Shown here: positions 52,594 to 64,000 of the stretch, piece after piece
Position numbering within the stretch: position 1 is the stretch's first letter
Layout of the letters: each line of letters opens with the position of its first letter
Source: Symsagittifera roscoffensis
Taxonomy: Eukaryota; Xenacoelomorpha; Acoela; Convolutidae
Length of the DNA: 64,000 bases
Assembly: GCF_963678635.1 (NCBI RefSeq)
Contig: NC_087071.1
Coordinates: forward strand, 3,673,624 to 3,737,623
Direction of reading: 5' to 3'
The notes under the pieces: generated by a model
The model's input: only the letters and a program-made list of their open reading frames with translations
Databases searched by the model: none
Told to the model about the DNA's origin: nothing
Made by a program: the position numbers and the translations under genes

Positions 52594-54780
52594 AATTCCA
52601 ATTTTGAGAGAAAACCAAAAACACGAAAAGTCACAAAGTTTCTGATTTCTGACTTAAATATACCAACTCGTTTTGAAAACTGGAAAAAAAACGGCGGCTC
52701 GGATTTCGAAGGCAACTGATGTTGTTTTAACCAAATTGAAATATACAGTTAAAGTCTAATATGATTCAAATCTTCTGCTATGGATTTAGTAACAAATAAA
52801 CTAAGCAAATTGTATTTTTTGTTCATAAAAGTTTTAAATTAAATTGAGTTATTTACCCTTTTTATGATGAGCGTGAGAGCTGTTTGAAAGAAATTCTGAT
52901 GCTATTTTATTTGCATTAGCTGATGAAAGTTGTAGTAAGCCTTTAACTTTTTTAATACCGTCACATAAACCTGAGATTATTTTATTATCAGAGCGAACTC
53001 AATTTTACAGCAGAAAATTTGCAATTGAGCAGACTTTTTTGATATGTAAAGACAGTTTTTAATACCTGTGAGAAAAAAACCTCAAAAACAGCAACCATTA
53101 ATTTTTCTGCTCATTTTAGTTTGAATTTGTTATCTTGACTAGCATGAAAACATCAATAAATGATTGTGTGAAGTCAAACAATGATTATGGTCGGGTTTTC
53201 TCAACTGACATTCATCAAAAACAAAGTGATCAAATTAAAGTCTCGGCTCTTGGCTTGAGATTTAATTTTCGACCGAAGCCAATTATGCTTCACCTAAAAA
53301 TTATACAAGAAAAACATTTCGACCCTGTTAGATAAAAAAAAGATAATTTGTTTTCGACTGTGTTCAACCGAGTAATATTTTGAATCATAAAAAGTATGAC
53401 AGCTGAAAGTTAGCTCTTCGAATTTAAAACGGCCAGCCAAATAACTCCCCCAACCATATGTCCAAAACATTATTGATGAGTTGAAGAAGTCTTTGCTTTT
53501 TTGATTTGATGTCATTCATATTCGAAAGGTTTTTTTCCGGATTTTTCCACTGTGGGATGATTTTAAAGAAAAAATCCACCCGAAAAAAAAACAATTTAAC
53601 AACTATATACGACTGAGGACTATTTTCTACAGCAAATTTGACGAGAAATACTTCTCGACAATGTTCCACCGAGGTTATACTGATAAATCCAGTTAAAAAA
53701 AAGATATTTTGTGACATAAAAATACTTCATAGGTTTTCTTTTGGTGAAACACAATGTGAGTGACAACGAACACAACTAAAATTTGGCCTTGAACTTTTAA
53801 GAAAATGAAGCAATTTTTCTTCCTAGATTGTTTTCTTATGCAGTCAAATTTCGGGTGTTAATTTAAATTGTGATTAACTTACAGTTGCCTTAATGAGTTT
53901 TTTCTATTCCCCCTGACAACCATTTTTTAATGAAGTTAAGATAGTTTTTGAACAAAAAATGATCTTCATACCTGGCCTGAATATGCCAGCCTTCATAATA
54001 TAACTCCCCTCCCCGCCTCGCATAGTCGCAAAAATCTATCGCCTAATTACAGCGTAATTTAACTGTTACGAGGCGCTTTTGAATTCTATCAAGTCACATT
54101 AGTTAAAACGACCCTTAACAAAAAACTCAAAACACCATTAACTGTTTCATCTCAAACGATCTTTGAGAAAAAGGATAGTGACTAAATAATTGCTATCAAA
54201 TCAAATCTTTGAGACATCCAGCCAAATGACAATTTAATTTTGAGCCAGAATCACTGCAGCTTCTAACTGATACTAATCATCCGGAATGCAGCGATAAGTT
54301 CTCGAAAACTAGTTAACAAATTACAATTCGTGGAAGATGCAACAGATTTAACTGATCAACAAACTGGCTTTCACCGGGATTCGAAACCGTGTCTATACAT
54401 TTAATAACCCCGACAAATTTCAACCACTAATATCCCCGTCAAACTTTTTAACTTTATAACCAACGGGTCTGCAATTTGAACCGGTAAAAAATAAGCTCAA
54501 AAAAGAGAATTAGCAGTTCAATAGCAGTTGTTAGCGTTGCTATCATTCGATTTCGCAAATCAAGCTAAAAATCAGATGAGATCAATTGTTTGATTTGAGC
54601 AAAAATTTACTGAAAAAATTCCGACACTGTCCCGGCGGTCTTGTTGGTCCAATCTGGATTGTGAGAGTAAAAATAAGAAAAGACAATAAGCGAACCTTTA
54701 GCAGCAGTTGTCGGGAACGTTTATCCTTGAGAAAAACTCCATTATCAAAAAATCAAAAATAGCAATTCGATATACTGAAA
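52594..54780. other. Upstream region of the aminopeptidase gene, unassigned
   Basis: It should hold the aminopeptidase promoter, but I see no convincing core elements in this AT-rich sequence. Short frames at 53135-53335 and 53294-53717 show no family resemblance. The minus-strand peptides SVEHSRKQ and SVEHCREV at about 53370 and 53660 suggest a diverged short duplication. Confidence 0.4.
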
Positions 54781-55471
54781 ATTTGCTCTTTTTCTTTGCC
54801 GTAAAAATGCCAAATGCCGGTCTGCCAAGATCCCACTGTAATTGAAGTAAGTTCAAAAACGGCAGAGGATTTTATGTCTTATGTCAAAAAATTTGAAATT
54901 TGTTCGAGTGAGCTTTAAAATTCAGAAATTGTAAATAAAGATTTGGAGGACCCGGAAAATTTTTGGTACCCATGCAAAAAACAACCACAGGTCGGGAAAA
55001 AAAGATAAATGGGTTTTTAGCGGATACGTCCCGGAAAAATCCTAAGTGTTTTGGAGTTTGTTGTGGACAGAGGGGCTGAAAAATTTGGTCAGATGGTTGG
55101 TTATTTTACATTCCGTTAAGTAGACTAAGACCAGTCGTTTTTCTTCACGAGTCTGTAAATCACAGCGAAATTTTAAGGATCCGATCACCCGCGTTCATGC
55201 AAATTATATCGAAGCAATCTGGGGACACATCAGGAAAACAAAGAAAGCTATGAACGGTGTTAGTGATTGCTGTTTATTTGCCGATATTGCCGAATTCACT
55301 TGGAGACAACGTATTTACAGCCATAAAAATATTTTTGCAAACCTCATAACTGAATTTAAACTACATTACTCCTTGAATTCAAATTCATATCAAAATTTTG
55401 AAAATTATCTTTCCTCCTTTGTGGTCATAGGATTAAGCCTGAAAGTAATGCAACTCTATATTGGTCATTAA
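54781..55471 (+). pseudogene. Broken Merlin/ISXO2-like transposase
   Basis: Reading across frame changes on the plus strand, the peptides KWVF-like near 55010, then CGQRG, then VNHS followed by RIRSP/KDPITRVHANYIEAIWGHI near 55180-55225, then DIAEFTWRQR at 55280-55310, follow the order of the ISXO2-like DDE transposase domain of Merlin elements. That order is W.fG, HtvNHs..F.dp..g.HtN.IEg.Ws..K, and the final EF.WRR helix. The last part is open at 55250-55471. At least two frameshifts and stops occur before it. I did not find terminal inverted repeats. Confidence 0.6.
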
Positions 55472-55824
55472 ATACTTAATCTTACTCTTTCCAGACGGTT
55501 TGGTATATTGGCTAAGTGTGACTCAAACAAGTAGACAAACTTCGAAAAATCAAGTTTCAGCGTGATCAATTTTCGATTTATTTTCTAGTTAAAAATTAAG
55601 CGAAAATCATCACCTTCTTTGACTCTACCTTAGCGAGTGAATGACTCACTTAAAACTTTTTCGAGAGACAAACATCCGGAATAGGCAATTCAGTCAAGGA
55701 TTTTTTTTCGGAAAACAGACAAACGTGGTTATTTGGTAAACCTGACTTCTCGGCACATGAATTACACTGCCTTCTGTTACACAACAACCGATTAACATTG
55801 AAATGAACACGTTTTAATCAAAAA

Positions 55825-56217
55825 CAGTGCTGATTTAAACTAAGCGTAAAAAACGAAAAATTTTGAAAATTCAAACGCGTTTTTCTCAAATTGGGTTAAA
55901 AACAAGTTTTTGGAGATTCAACTCCTCTAGAACTTTGTTGAGGTGTGTATGAGGCTTCTTGTGATAAATATTTCTCATCAATTGACAAAGTTGTTTCAGC
56001 GTAATTTTTGTTTAATTGAAAAAAGCCAAAATGACCCATTTTTGGGTAAAATTTAGGTTGAGAATTTCGGGGAAAAAATTGCACCATATTAATTCTGATG
56101 AAATTCTAAGCAACTTTTGTTCTCTTCACTTTTTTTCTAATCTTAACCCAATTTGAGAAAAAAGTGTTTGAAAATTCAAGTTTTGTTCATTTTGTCCGGT
56201 TATTTTAAATCAGCACT
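55825..56217. mobile_element. Second copy of the CAGTGCTGATTTAAA MITE, internally shortened
   Basis: Begins CAGTGCTGATTTAAAC and ends TTTTAAATCAGCACT. It keeps the landmarks TTGGGTTAA, TTCAGCGTAATTTT, AAAAAGCCAAAATGACCCA and CTAAGCAACTTTTGTT of the 14068-14745 element, but its left arm has lost most of its length. A clear TA duplication is not visible. Confidence 0.8.
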
Positions 56218-56769
56218 AGTTATTTTTAAAAAGCTTTTAGAATTGAATTTTCAAGAAACAGAAATATTGAAGTTAAATTATTCTAGGTGCAATGAGACTA
56301 TGAATCACTTAAACGAAATAAAAATTAAACGGCAAATTAAGATGCATCTTACTCATGGTTATAAGAATGAGTTTTAAGCTAAACAAAATCGATTTCAAGA
56401 GTTTTTTTATTTTTTGTTGTCAAATCATCGTATAGTTTTTGCGGGTTCTTTAGTCGCTGATCGATTGTTAATTGTTTCAACGCCAACTTGATGTTTTACT
56501 AGCCATAACCAAAATGTTTTTCAAATGATTCGATGCTATCGCAGAATGTTCCGATGTCTATATTGTTCTCTTCAATTTGCGATGATTAACATCTGCTGCT
56601 TTGTTTTTCGATGTCCATGTAAAGTTTGTGTCGTCCAAGCGAGCGTTCTCAAAACTTTTCATCCATACAGCTTCACTTGGCGTAAGCACTTCTTAAGTGT
56701 CATCAGTTTAATCAAAGACATCTTTTCTCGATGACTTGACTCCAAAACAACTGCGACTTTTCGCAATTG
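56218..56769. other. Downstream flank of the RGG-rich gene
   Basis: No gene recognised. It should contain the polyadenylation region for the minus-strand gene ending at 56770. Confidence 0.4.
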
Positions 56770-57512
56770 CTACGGCCTTTCACTTTGGTCTGAAATGTTA
56801 TTTGACGCCGCGGTTGCACGTCTTCTATCGCTGAATCGCGGTGGTTTTGAGGGCTCGTCGCTTTTAGTCGCTTTGGTTCCTTCATTTCCAGTAGAGAATC
56901 CTTGCTTTGGGTTTCTTCGATCCAAATTACCACCACCCGAAGTCCTAGCCGATTGTTGTCGAATCGCAACCGCCGATCTTTCGTTTCCATAACGCTCTCC
57001 ACTATATTCCATTCCGCTTCTAGAATAACTGTTATACTGGTCATAACCTTTGCTACTGGAACTCGGAGGACCTCGGTTCCTTGAGTTCCAGGAGCTCCCA
57101 TGGAACCCTGCAGCTCCTCGATCATAGAAGCCCCCTCCGGAATAACCATCATCGTACCCTTGGTTCCAATCATAGTCATCATTTCTACGATTCCCTCTTT
57201 CTGGATTTGCTCTTTGTGCCTTTGAGTTCCTCGAGCTCGGATCTTTTATGTTCGGATTCCTTGCGGAATTTCGACCACTGTTATCATTGAAAATTTCTGA
57301 CCTCACATTTTCGGTTCTCGAGTTTTCACCTTCGTTGCCTTCTTTTTCAAAGAAATCTTCCCTCGTTGCTTTCGATGAGGTCGGTTCGTCTTTGTCTTTT
57401 TCTTTCTTGGCTTCGGCCAGCTTTGAAGTATAGTATCTGATTGCATTTGGGGGTTGTTGCTCTTTTTTGGGTGGTTCTTTTCTGCGCTCTCCGCCGCGCG
57501 AAGACGGGTAAC
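56770..57512 (-). CDS. RGG/Ser-rich low-complexity protein, last exon
   Basis: 743 nt from acceptor GTTTTAAG to the TAG at 56770. It completes a Ser codon from the upstream exon and reads PSSRGGERRKEPPKKEQQPP, then RYYTSKLAEAKKEKDKDEPT, then a long region rich in Gly, Arg, Ser, Tyr and Asn (GYDDGYSGGGFYDRGAAG, NSRNRGPPSSSSKGYDQY). Such composition is typical of RNA-binding or condensate-forming proteins. No folded domain is recognised. Whether the stop is the true end or a later exon is spliced instead cannot be settled here. Confidence 0.7.
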
Positions 57513-58103
57513 CTTAAAACAACTTCGATTACAACAAACCATTTCTATTAAAACTTTAAATATACATATATTTTTTTCAGTTTTCATGGATTTAGTTTTA
57601 TTATGCCCCTAAAATTTTAATTGAACATGAGCTTAAATAGATAACAACTCAAACGAGTTATGATTTATCAAAACTTATACTTCTTCCCAAGCTCATCATC
57701 ACTGAAAAATAATTCTCATCCAATTGTTATTTTTATCCAGCTAAAACTTTCTTGATTTCAACCAACTGTCGAGTGTTATATGCTAAAACAATAAACAAGA
57801 CAAACTGGTCTGAATATTTCATTTCCCTCCACTGAACACAAACTGTACGCATAGTAATGTCAATAACCAAGGCTACTGAGTCAGTTTAAAAATCAAGAAA
57901 ACATCCCCCTCCCCGATATAGTAAAATTTTCCATCTCAGTGTTCACATAGAATCAAATTTGCCAAACTCTGAGTATGAAATGCTCAACCCTGATTGGTTG
58001 AAACTTAAACCTTGAAGCAAGTCAACATTCGGCCCCCTTAACTGTTTTTTTTTGTGGAGAAGGTTGCTAACTTAGACGCAATATGCTTCTCAACAACACT
58101 AAC
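57513..58103. other. Intron of the RGG-rich gene
   Basis: 591 bases between donor TCAA|GTTAGT and acceptor TTTTAAG. Contains CCTCCCCG-rich and AT-rich stretches with no recognisable feature. Confidence 0.5.
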
Positions 58104-58349
58104 TTGAGCTTGCCGAGCTAGTGCCGCTGCTGCTATTGCCTCCTCCCCTATTCGACGGTTTGATCTCTCTAAACCCCTTCGCCCTTCCACCATTCCGCTC
58201 TCGTCTCCCCCCTTCCCCACCCCCACTTCCTCCCGATCTGTCCGACCCCCCACCTCCGCCTCGTGTTCCAACTCCACTTTGCTCGTTAGCCGAAGATGAG
58301 TCGTGATCTCGGTCTAGAAACGAGTTGGCAGAGCCGCGATCCTCGGGAG
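58104..58349 (-). CDS. RGG/Ser-rich protein, Gly-rich exon
   Basis: 246 nt with acceptor TTTTTTTTAG and donor TCAA|GTTAGT. It starts in phase 1 (CCT CCC GAG GAT) and ends one base into a Ser codon. It encodes PEDRGSANSFLDRDHDSSSA, then a Gly run (GTRGGGGGSDRSGGSGGGEG) and a Ser-rich end. Its GC content is much higher than the surroundings, and it sits next to a poly-C run at about 58450. Confidence 0.75.
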
Positions 58350-58843
58350 CTAAAAAAAAAGATGGAAAAGTGTACAACTATCACTTTACTATTCAGTTAT
58401 ATCACAATGGTTGATATCTATCGTTTGGTTAGAGCTACATTTACGAACTAAACCCCCCCCCCCCCCAACAGTGGATTTAAATTTGTGTCTGCATTCAAAA
58501 AATTGCGAATTGTGGACAGCCAATAACCGCAGATAATTGATTTCTTTGTCGCTCCATCTATTTTTCTAAATGTTCTGATGCAAAGGAAGTCGACTAGTTT
58601 TCATCATAGTTGACTACGAATGCTGAAGTTCAAACCCGAAGAAGAAAGTCTTCTTACTTATACGGCCCAAAACAAGGCTAACATAAGCGGATGAATAATA
58701 AAAGGCAAGATACTAACTAAAATGGCTCTTTATTTCATTTCAAATAATCAGGCTCGAGTTTTGTATTTTTTTCTGTTTTCAAATTTTGCGAATTTGAGCT
58801 ATTAAAACAAAATATCCCAGAAAATGGGAAGATAATAACTTAC

Positions 58844-58907
58844 GTGATTCCTGGTCGTTATGTTTGGCCTTCGCGCCTGGTCGGTATATCTGCAAAGACG
58901 GCAAGTC
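58844..58907 (-). CDS. RGG/Ser-rich protein, short exon with a SMG6-like motif
   Basis: 64 nt between acceptor TTTACAG and donor AATCAC|GTAAGT, the strongest splice signals in the window. It encodes DLPSLQIYRPGAKAKHNDQES. The core LQIYRPG closely resembles the exon-junction-complex-binding motif (PDLQIYxPG) in the disordered N-terminal region of SMG6/EST1A, the nonsense-mediated-decay endonuclease. No TPR or PIN domain, which define SMG6, is found downstream in the window, so this may be another protein using the same short motif. Confidence 0.7.
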
Positions 58908-60558
58908 CTGTAAACCAACAATTTCGTCATACAATTCTTAGAGTTGCTGAATTGCCAGCGCTACATTTTGGATTTAGTTTGAAATTGAGACTTTTCGACC
59001 CAAAAGAGAATTAAGTCACCAATTAGAGCAAAAAAAATTAAAAATTCACAAGTAATGACCACTTGCTTTGCTGCCAAGCAACGATCGCTTGACACTAATC
59101 TAGATATTTCCAAAAAGTCTGCAGTTTAAACAAGGATAGGCGGTTGCTGTGCAAGCAGCACAGAATGTCCGACCACTTGAAAAAATTACTGAAAATAGGA
59201 CGTTCTTCAAATTAGTGTCGTTTCGAGGAGGCGATGTGAAAAGAAAACTATACAAATGCGTATAAAATTTGTAAATTAGGCACAATCGCCAACAGCTGTG
59301 TTTGCACAAAAACTTTTTTAAAAAATCTGGAAATTTTTATTACCAAGGAAACGCTAAATGAAGCTTCCAAAACTAGTTTTCGTTTATACACAAGTTTTCT
59401 TAGCCGAAATGATTAATTTTCGTATAAGAACGTTCAAAATTAGACTCGCTCGAAATAAGACTACAAATCAAAAACTGCTAATCTGGTTTTCTCGATATTG
59501 GGTAACTATTTGACATAATTAAATGCTGTTCGAATCACGACTGAAAGGGCTGTAATACGATATATCACTAAACCCATTCCGATGATTATTTGTGGTACCA
59601 GATTTTGCGTAGAAGACAAAAAAATATAGCCAACAGATAAAAGGGAAAGAGTCAATCAACGCAAGCGAATAGAAAAAAATACTGACTTGTTTTTTTTTGA
59701 AAGATCTCACTTTTAAATGTCAAAGAAAAAATTTCTATAATGCTCTTTGAATTTCTAGTACAACTATGATTGACACTTGTTTGATAAACTTAACTCAAAA
59801 CGTAAACCTTTTATTCGGCTGGGAAATCTGAAAGCTAAGAACCATTTTCGAAATTAGAAGTCGTTCACGTTATTCGTGACCTTTACACTTTCTATTCGAT
59901 AGTGGAGTTAGCCTTCCTTTTAACACAAATAAACTGAACTTAAATAGAACTCAAAAGGCAAACAGCGAAATTTATTTTTGAGCCTGACCAAAATTTAAGA
60001 CCTTTCATGAAAAAAAAACACCATGAAGACCTAAATAAGAAAGTTCACTACAATCATCGCCTCTTAAACAAACTAAAATACACCGGAGCTAATCCAATAT
60101 ACTAACCACTTAGTACCACTGAATTCTAATAACTATATAACTTTGATATATCCAGTATATCACACACTCTTGGACCTTAAATATCATTCAGGAATTATTG
60201 TTTGTTAATAAAGCGGATGAAACTTGAGAACAAAAACTTGTCAGAAAAGTCGCAAATTGGGTTGGAAAAATTCGATGCGTACCAAAATACAGATGGTGCT
60301 AAAGCATAGCCTAGCCAACGATGCGCTATTATTTGAACTTACGGTGAAATAGGCGTATAAATTTAATCTTAACCTTAATTTAATCAAAACTCAATACATT
60401 TTCAAATAGGAGCAGAATTCAAACTAACGCCAACTCTTTTAACGCCAACTTGCCCAGCAATATTCCTATATTTTCACATTAATCACTCAAGTTGTTTGCT
60501 TCATTTTTAAATGACAATCGAAATACGCGGCGTTCATTTTTTGACGCTTAAAACTTAC
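58908..60558. other. Intron with diverged repeat
   Basis: Contains one copy of a repeat (about 59130-60060) whose relative lies at about 61370-62890. No frame of note. Confidence 0.5.
59130..60060 (+). repeat. Diverged dispersed repeat, copy 1
   Basis: Landmarks in order: ACAAGGATAGGCGGTTGCTG, CGAATCACGACTGAAAGGGC, ATTTGTGGTACCAGATTTTG, CGTGACCTTTACACTT. All recur in the same order and orientation at 61371-62640. No coding motif is seen. Confidence 0.65.
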
Positions 60559-60852
60559 CTTAAGCCTTGTCGGTTTATTAGCCGAATTCGCCGAAAAAGT
60601 TGAAGATTTAGCCGAATCTGAGCTCCTTGCCGAATCTTTCGCACTATCATTCTGCGCATCTCCATTGCTCTCTATATCCTGCAACTCTAATTTCTTCTCA
60701 TCAGTCGTTTCGACTTTCTCATCCGTCGGCTTTGTTCCCGTTAAATTGTCTCCGCTATTTTTGTTTCTGGGGTAGTTTTCCTTGTTTTTGTTGATTTCAC
60801 GAGTCGCTCGTTTTTCGTCGGCTTCTTTTTTCATTTTCTGCTTTTCTTGTTT
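60559..60852 (-). CDS. RGG/Ser-rich protein, Lys/Glu/Ser-rich exon
   Basis: 294 nt, 98 codons, phase 0 at both ends. Acceptor CTATTTCAG, donor CTTAAG|GTAAGT. It encodes KQEKQKMKKEADEKRATREI, then Asn/Lys-rich sequence, and ends DSARSSDSAKSSTFSANSAN and KPTRLK. A short charged helix is likely at the start and the rest looks disordered. It joins in phase to the SMG6-like-motif exon; together the four exons give 448 residues. The start codon and first exon(s) must lie further up, beyond 60852 or outside the window. Confidence 0.75.
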
Positions 60853-61369
60853 CTGAAATAGATTCAAAGACGTCAATATTTTATCAAGGTTTATATCATA
60901 AGCATCAGCATGGCAGAAACAACTTGACGAACTTAATTTAGTTCCAAGTCAAACTACCTAGTAGAAAGAAGAGATTCCCTACCTGTTTAATTCTCTAGAA
61001 AATGAGTTTGAAAATCATCAACTGCAAAATTAACACAGACAAAAACTACTGAAATTGCTTTCTAATTAAAAAAAACTTTTCTTAACTTTCAAGAAAAGTC
61101 AATTCGTTGGAAAATGTTGGAATCTATTTCACCATTCTCTCTTCTGGTATTTCTTTGCTTTGGGAAGCTAAAATAAATTGTAGCCTTATTTTACTGGTGG
61201 GCCATTTTTAACAGGACTGGACTAAGTTGAAATTTGCAAAAAATATATACGAAAACACAGAGGCGAAGCGGAGTTTTACACTACTTGCGATACACCATAT
61301 ACAGCACGTCAGCTAGCCCAAAAAAGGACAAAGGCCTGAGATGGAAATTTTTTTAAATTAAAAAAGAAA

Positions 61370-62890
61370 CAAGGATAGCCGGTTACTGTGTAAGTAGCAG
61401 AGAATTTTCCGACCACATTTTTTTTTCAAATTGGTGTCGTTTTTTTTTCTGACCGTCGTGATAACACAAATCTGAACGAAAAAAAAGAACTCAGGTATAT
61501 TTGAGAGTAATATAGGTCAATTAATAGTAATAGTAATATAGGTCAATTGGGAAACAGTTTTTAAAGTAAAATGACAAGAAAAAACGAAAAAAAAAATCAA
61601 TTTTTTTTTTGAATTTTCAAGTTTTTGATTCCAAATATTGCGCTACAAAACTGCATAAATTTCCTTTACTAGAGTAAAACTAAAGTTTCACGGCTTATAT
61701 TAAGCTTAAATAGGCTAGTGTAAGCCTAATCGGTCACTTTATGAGCTCGAAATTAACCAAAAATCAAAAACTTCAGGCCGGTTTTTCTCGACGCCGTAAG
61801 AAAATTCTTATTTTTAACGTCGATCGAATCACGACTGAAAGGGCTTTAATATAATAAATCACTCGATCCATTCCGATGGTTATTTGTGGTGCCTGATTTT
61901 GCGTGGAAAACAAAAAAAACTAAAACACTTTCGAATACAAACTTCCTCCCCATTTTCAATGGTCGGAACAATCATATTTTTAACGTTAGTCTGGAATGCA
62001 GTTTAGAAAAAATAGAGAAATTTAGAGAAAAATACTGGGATAGATACTTGCCAGTGTTAAATACGCGTTAAAAAGAAAAATATTATCAAGCGGTTACTGA
62101 GTAAACAATGCTTGGGAAGACGACTGTTGAGCTGAAAGAAATGCAAGCTGAAAACAATTTAAGCCATAAAAAGTTCAACTTAAACCGAAAAAAAAAAACG
62201 ATTCAGTTTTTGAAAATTTTTTCAAAGAAAATAAACAAGACTGTGCTCGTATCAGGACGCTGAACTTTCCGACTGCCGTTAACCGACCCAATGTGAAACA
62301 GACTCAAAAAGTGACAGACTAATCGAAAACATAACCAACTGACCCTAACCAAGTTGGAAAAGAGCAATGAACGCAAGGAAACTAAAAAAAAACTTATTTT
62401 TTTTCGAAATTATTAAACTTTTGAATTTCGAATAAAAAATTAAACGGCCTGAAAGCTCTTTGAATTTGTAGAACAATTTACGACAGACACTTTTTTGTCA
62501 AAATTAACCCAATTTGAGAAAACTGGATCAATAGGTGAAGCTTTTATTTCGCTGGGAAATCTGATAATTATTTTCCATTTTCGAAATTAGAAGTCGATCA
62601 CGCTTTTCGTGACCTTTACACTTTTGCTGTTAGATAGTGGAGTTTGCCGTCCTTTTAACAACAGAAATGCACCAAACTTAAGAAGAGATCACAAGTCAAA
62701 CCGCGAAAAATCAAAGTTGAGCGTGAACAAATTAGAATCTCCTATCGACTTTACAGAAAAAAAATTTAAAAAAATCAGCAAGACCTATATAAGAGTTTTC
62801 ACTACGTTCATTACTCTTAAAAAATCAAGAAAACAACTACAAGAAAAAAAAATCATTGATGTGGTAACTAAGTCGACAGTCTTTGGGCAG
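61370..62890 (+). repeat. Diverged dispersed repeat, copy 2
   Basis: Longer relative of 59130-60060 with the same landmark order. It also contains CTCGTATCAGGACGCTGAAC near 62247, which resembles CTCGTATCAGGGCGAAGCCC in the inverted-repeat arms (near 9930 and, inverted, 2040). Confidence 0.6.
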
Positions 62891-64000
62891 ACACCTGTAG
62901 AGCCGAAAAACTTGATTTGAAAAAAAAAATTGAAAAGTTTCAATTTCACCTCCCTGAACCTACAATGAACACCACTTGAAAACCGATCAACTCCCGAAAA
63001 CCGATCAAAATTAGCTAGCCGTTAAAAACATAATATATTTTTTCATTCGCGAACAAAAAATGTTATTTCACTAGTTTTTTATTTTGTTGAAACTACCCAA
63101 AATTAGAGAAACTCACCAAATGCATTAGGAATCTTAGCAGAGAGCAACTTAACTTGACATAGCAAACCGATGAACTCGTCTAGCAATTTTGATTGAAATT
63201 ATCAAAAATTTTGAATTAATTATATTCTGATTTGCTGACAACTCAGGCTTGTTTTGTTCTCGTTTTTCAATTGAAAAAAAAACTACTTTTCAAAACAATA
63301 TGGACTAAAAAGCGATGAACACATATTTTCACTTGTTGTAGAAAACCATCAGAAAAATAAACAAAAAAAATGCGAAAACTCATGAATGCAATTACTTACA
63401 CCAGAACAAATATGAAAAAAAAACAGCTGATTGAACAATCAAAAACATTAAAGGTTTAAACCAAATTTATAATGCAAACCGAAAAAAAATGACAAAAAAA
63501 TAAGAAAACAAAAAAAAATTATGTTTAATTTTTCATTTTTATTACAATCGCAAGCTTAAAAAAGGGTGTGGGAAACGGACTTAAATTTTTCCAAAGCATA
63601 TTGTTAGATTTCAACCAAAGCATATTGTTAGATACAAAAAAACTAAAGTAACTGAAAAAAAATCATTCGGAAAATAAGCCGACGGAATTGAAGCCCACAC
63701 TCAAGTGCCGAAAAATTTTGGCACAAAAACACTATTAAAGGAACTCATAACAGGTACACAATACCCATGCCTAACATCCACCCACGGCATTAACCTTTTC
63801 AGTAAAAAACGTGTAACGTTTTCACGAGCAAAATCTGTGCCTTATGTTATTTATGGGAAAAAAAGTCTTGCACTCGATTGCAATAACCGTGCTTATCGCA
63901 ATGGTAATTAACTTAGACCTTAATAAGGGGGGTAGATAATCGTTGCTAGGTATCATGGGGGGATCTTTTAGAAGGAAACAACTTCACCTCTTTTTCTCTC
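62891..64000. other. Unassigned AT-rich sequence at the window end
   Basis: Short A-rich stretches and a small direct repeat, CCAAAGCATATTGTTAGAT, near 63590 and 63615. A 68-codon frame at 63705-63911 (plus) has no recognised family or splice context. Confidence 0.4.

Noticed and set aside
53294-53717. Two minus-strand frames of 73 and 97 codons as a gene
   Set aside because: No domain or splice context. The shared SVEH peptides suggest a short duplicated non-coding segment.
63705-63911. 68-codon plus-strand frame near the window end
   Set aside because: No motif and no splice or neighbour context. Kept only as a note in the unassigned region.

Overview
The window is AT-rich animal DNA with long introns, GT-AG splice junctions and heavy repeat content. 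It looks like a small-bodied invertebrate, but I cannot name the phylum from the sequence alone. Two host genes, both on the minus strand, are supported by splice-phase reasoning. The first is a secreted M1-family zinc aminopeptidase. It runs from a signal-peptide exon near 52.6 kb to a stop at 10.6 kb, in six exons that join in phase to 811 codons. The second is the 3' part of a low-complexity RGG/Ser-rich protein (four exons, 56.8-60.9 kb) carrying a short motif like the exon-junction-complex-binding motif of SMG6.

Region by region: 0.1-11.9 kb is a large inverted repeat. Its arms are about 5 kb, each holding a full-length open copy of the aminopeptidase terminal exon, and a 200-base assembly gap sits exactly where the left arm stops. 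11.6-16.5 kb holds aminopeptidase exons 5 and 4, a tRNA-like pol III unit and a Tc1/mariner-type MITE with TA target duplication. 16.5-40.7 kb is a decayed Ty3/gypsy-like element (minus strand) with an expanded 16/17-bp satellite and a tandemly duplicated integrase segment. A very young 18.9-kb LTR retroelement has inserted into that satellite at 17960-36859. 41.2-47.3 kb holds aminopeptidase exons 3 and 2 around a second decayed Ty3/gypsy relic (plus strand). 47.3-51.6 kb is an intron full of diverged satellites. 51.6-52.6 kb is aminopeptidase exon 1. 54.8-56.2 kb has a broken Merlin/ISXO2-like transposase and a second MITE. 56.8-64 kb holds the RGG-rich gene among diverged direct repeats.

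The most interesting object is the 18.9-kb retroelement. Its two 408-bp LTRs look identical and are bounded by a 4-bp target duplication. In its own (minus) direction it encodes a small basic leader protein, Gag-protease-RT, RNase H-integrase, two tiny membrane proteins, a 378-codon frame that contains no in-frame ATG, GTG or TTG, an 872-codon membrane glycoprotein-like protein, and a 597-codon protein of unknown type. Several frames touch through ATGA-type stop/start overlaps. Pol is broken by what looks like a single missing C in a C run inside the RT domain. The whole element lies, in the same orientation, inside intron 3 of the aminopeptidase gene.

Coordinates of exons come from reading splice sites by eye and checking that phases and protein-family motifs agree. 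Family assignments rest on motif recognition, not on a search.
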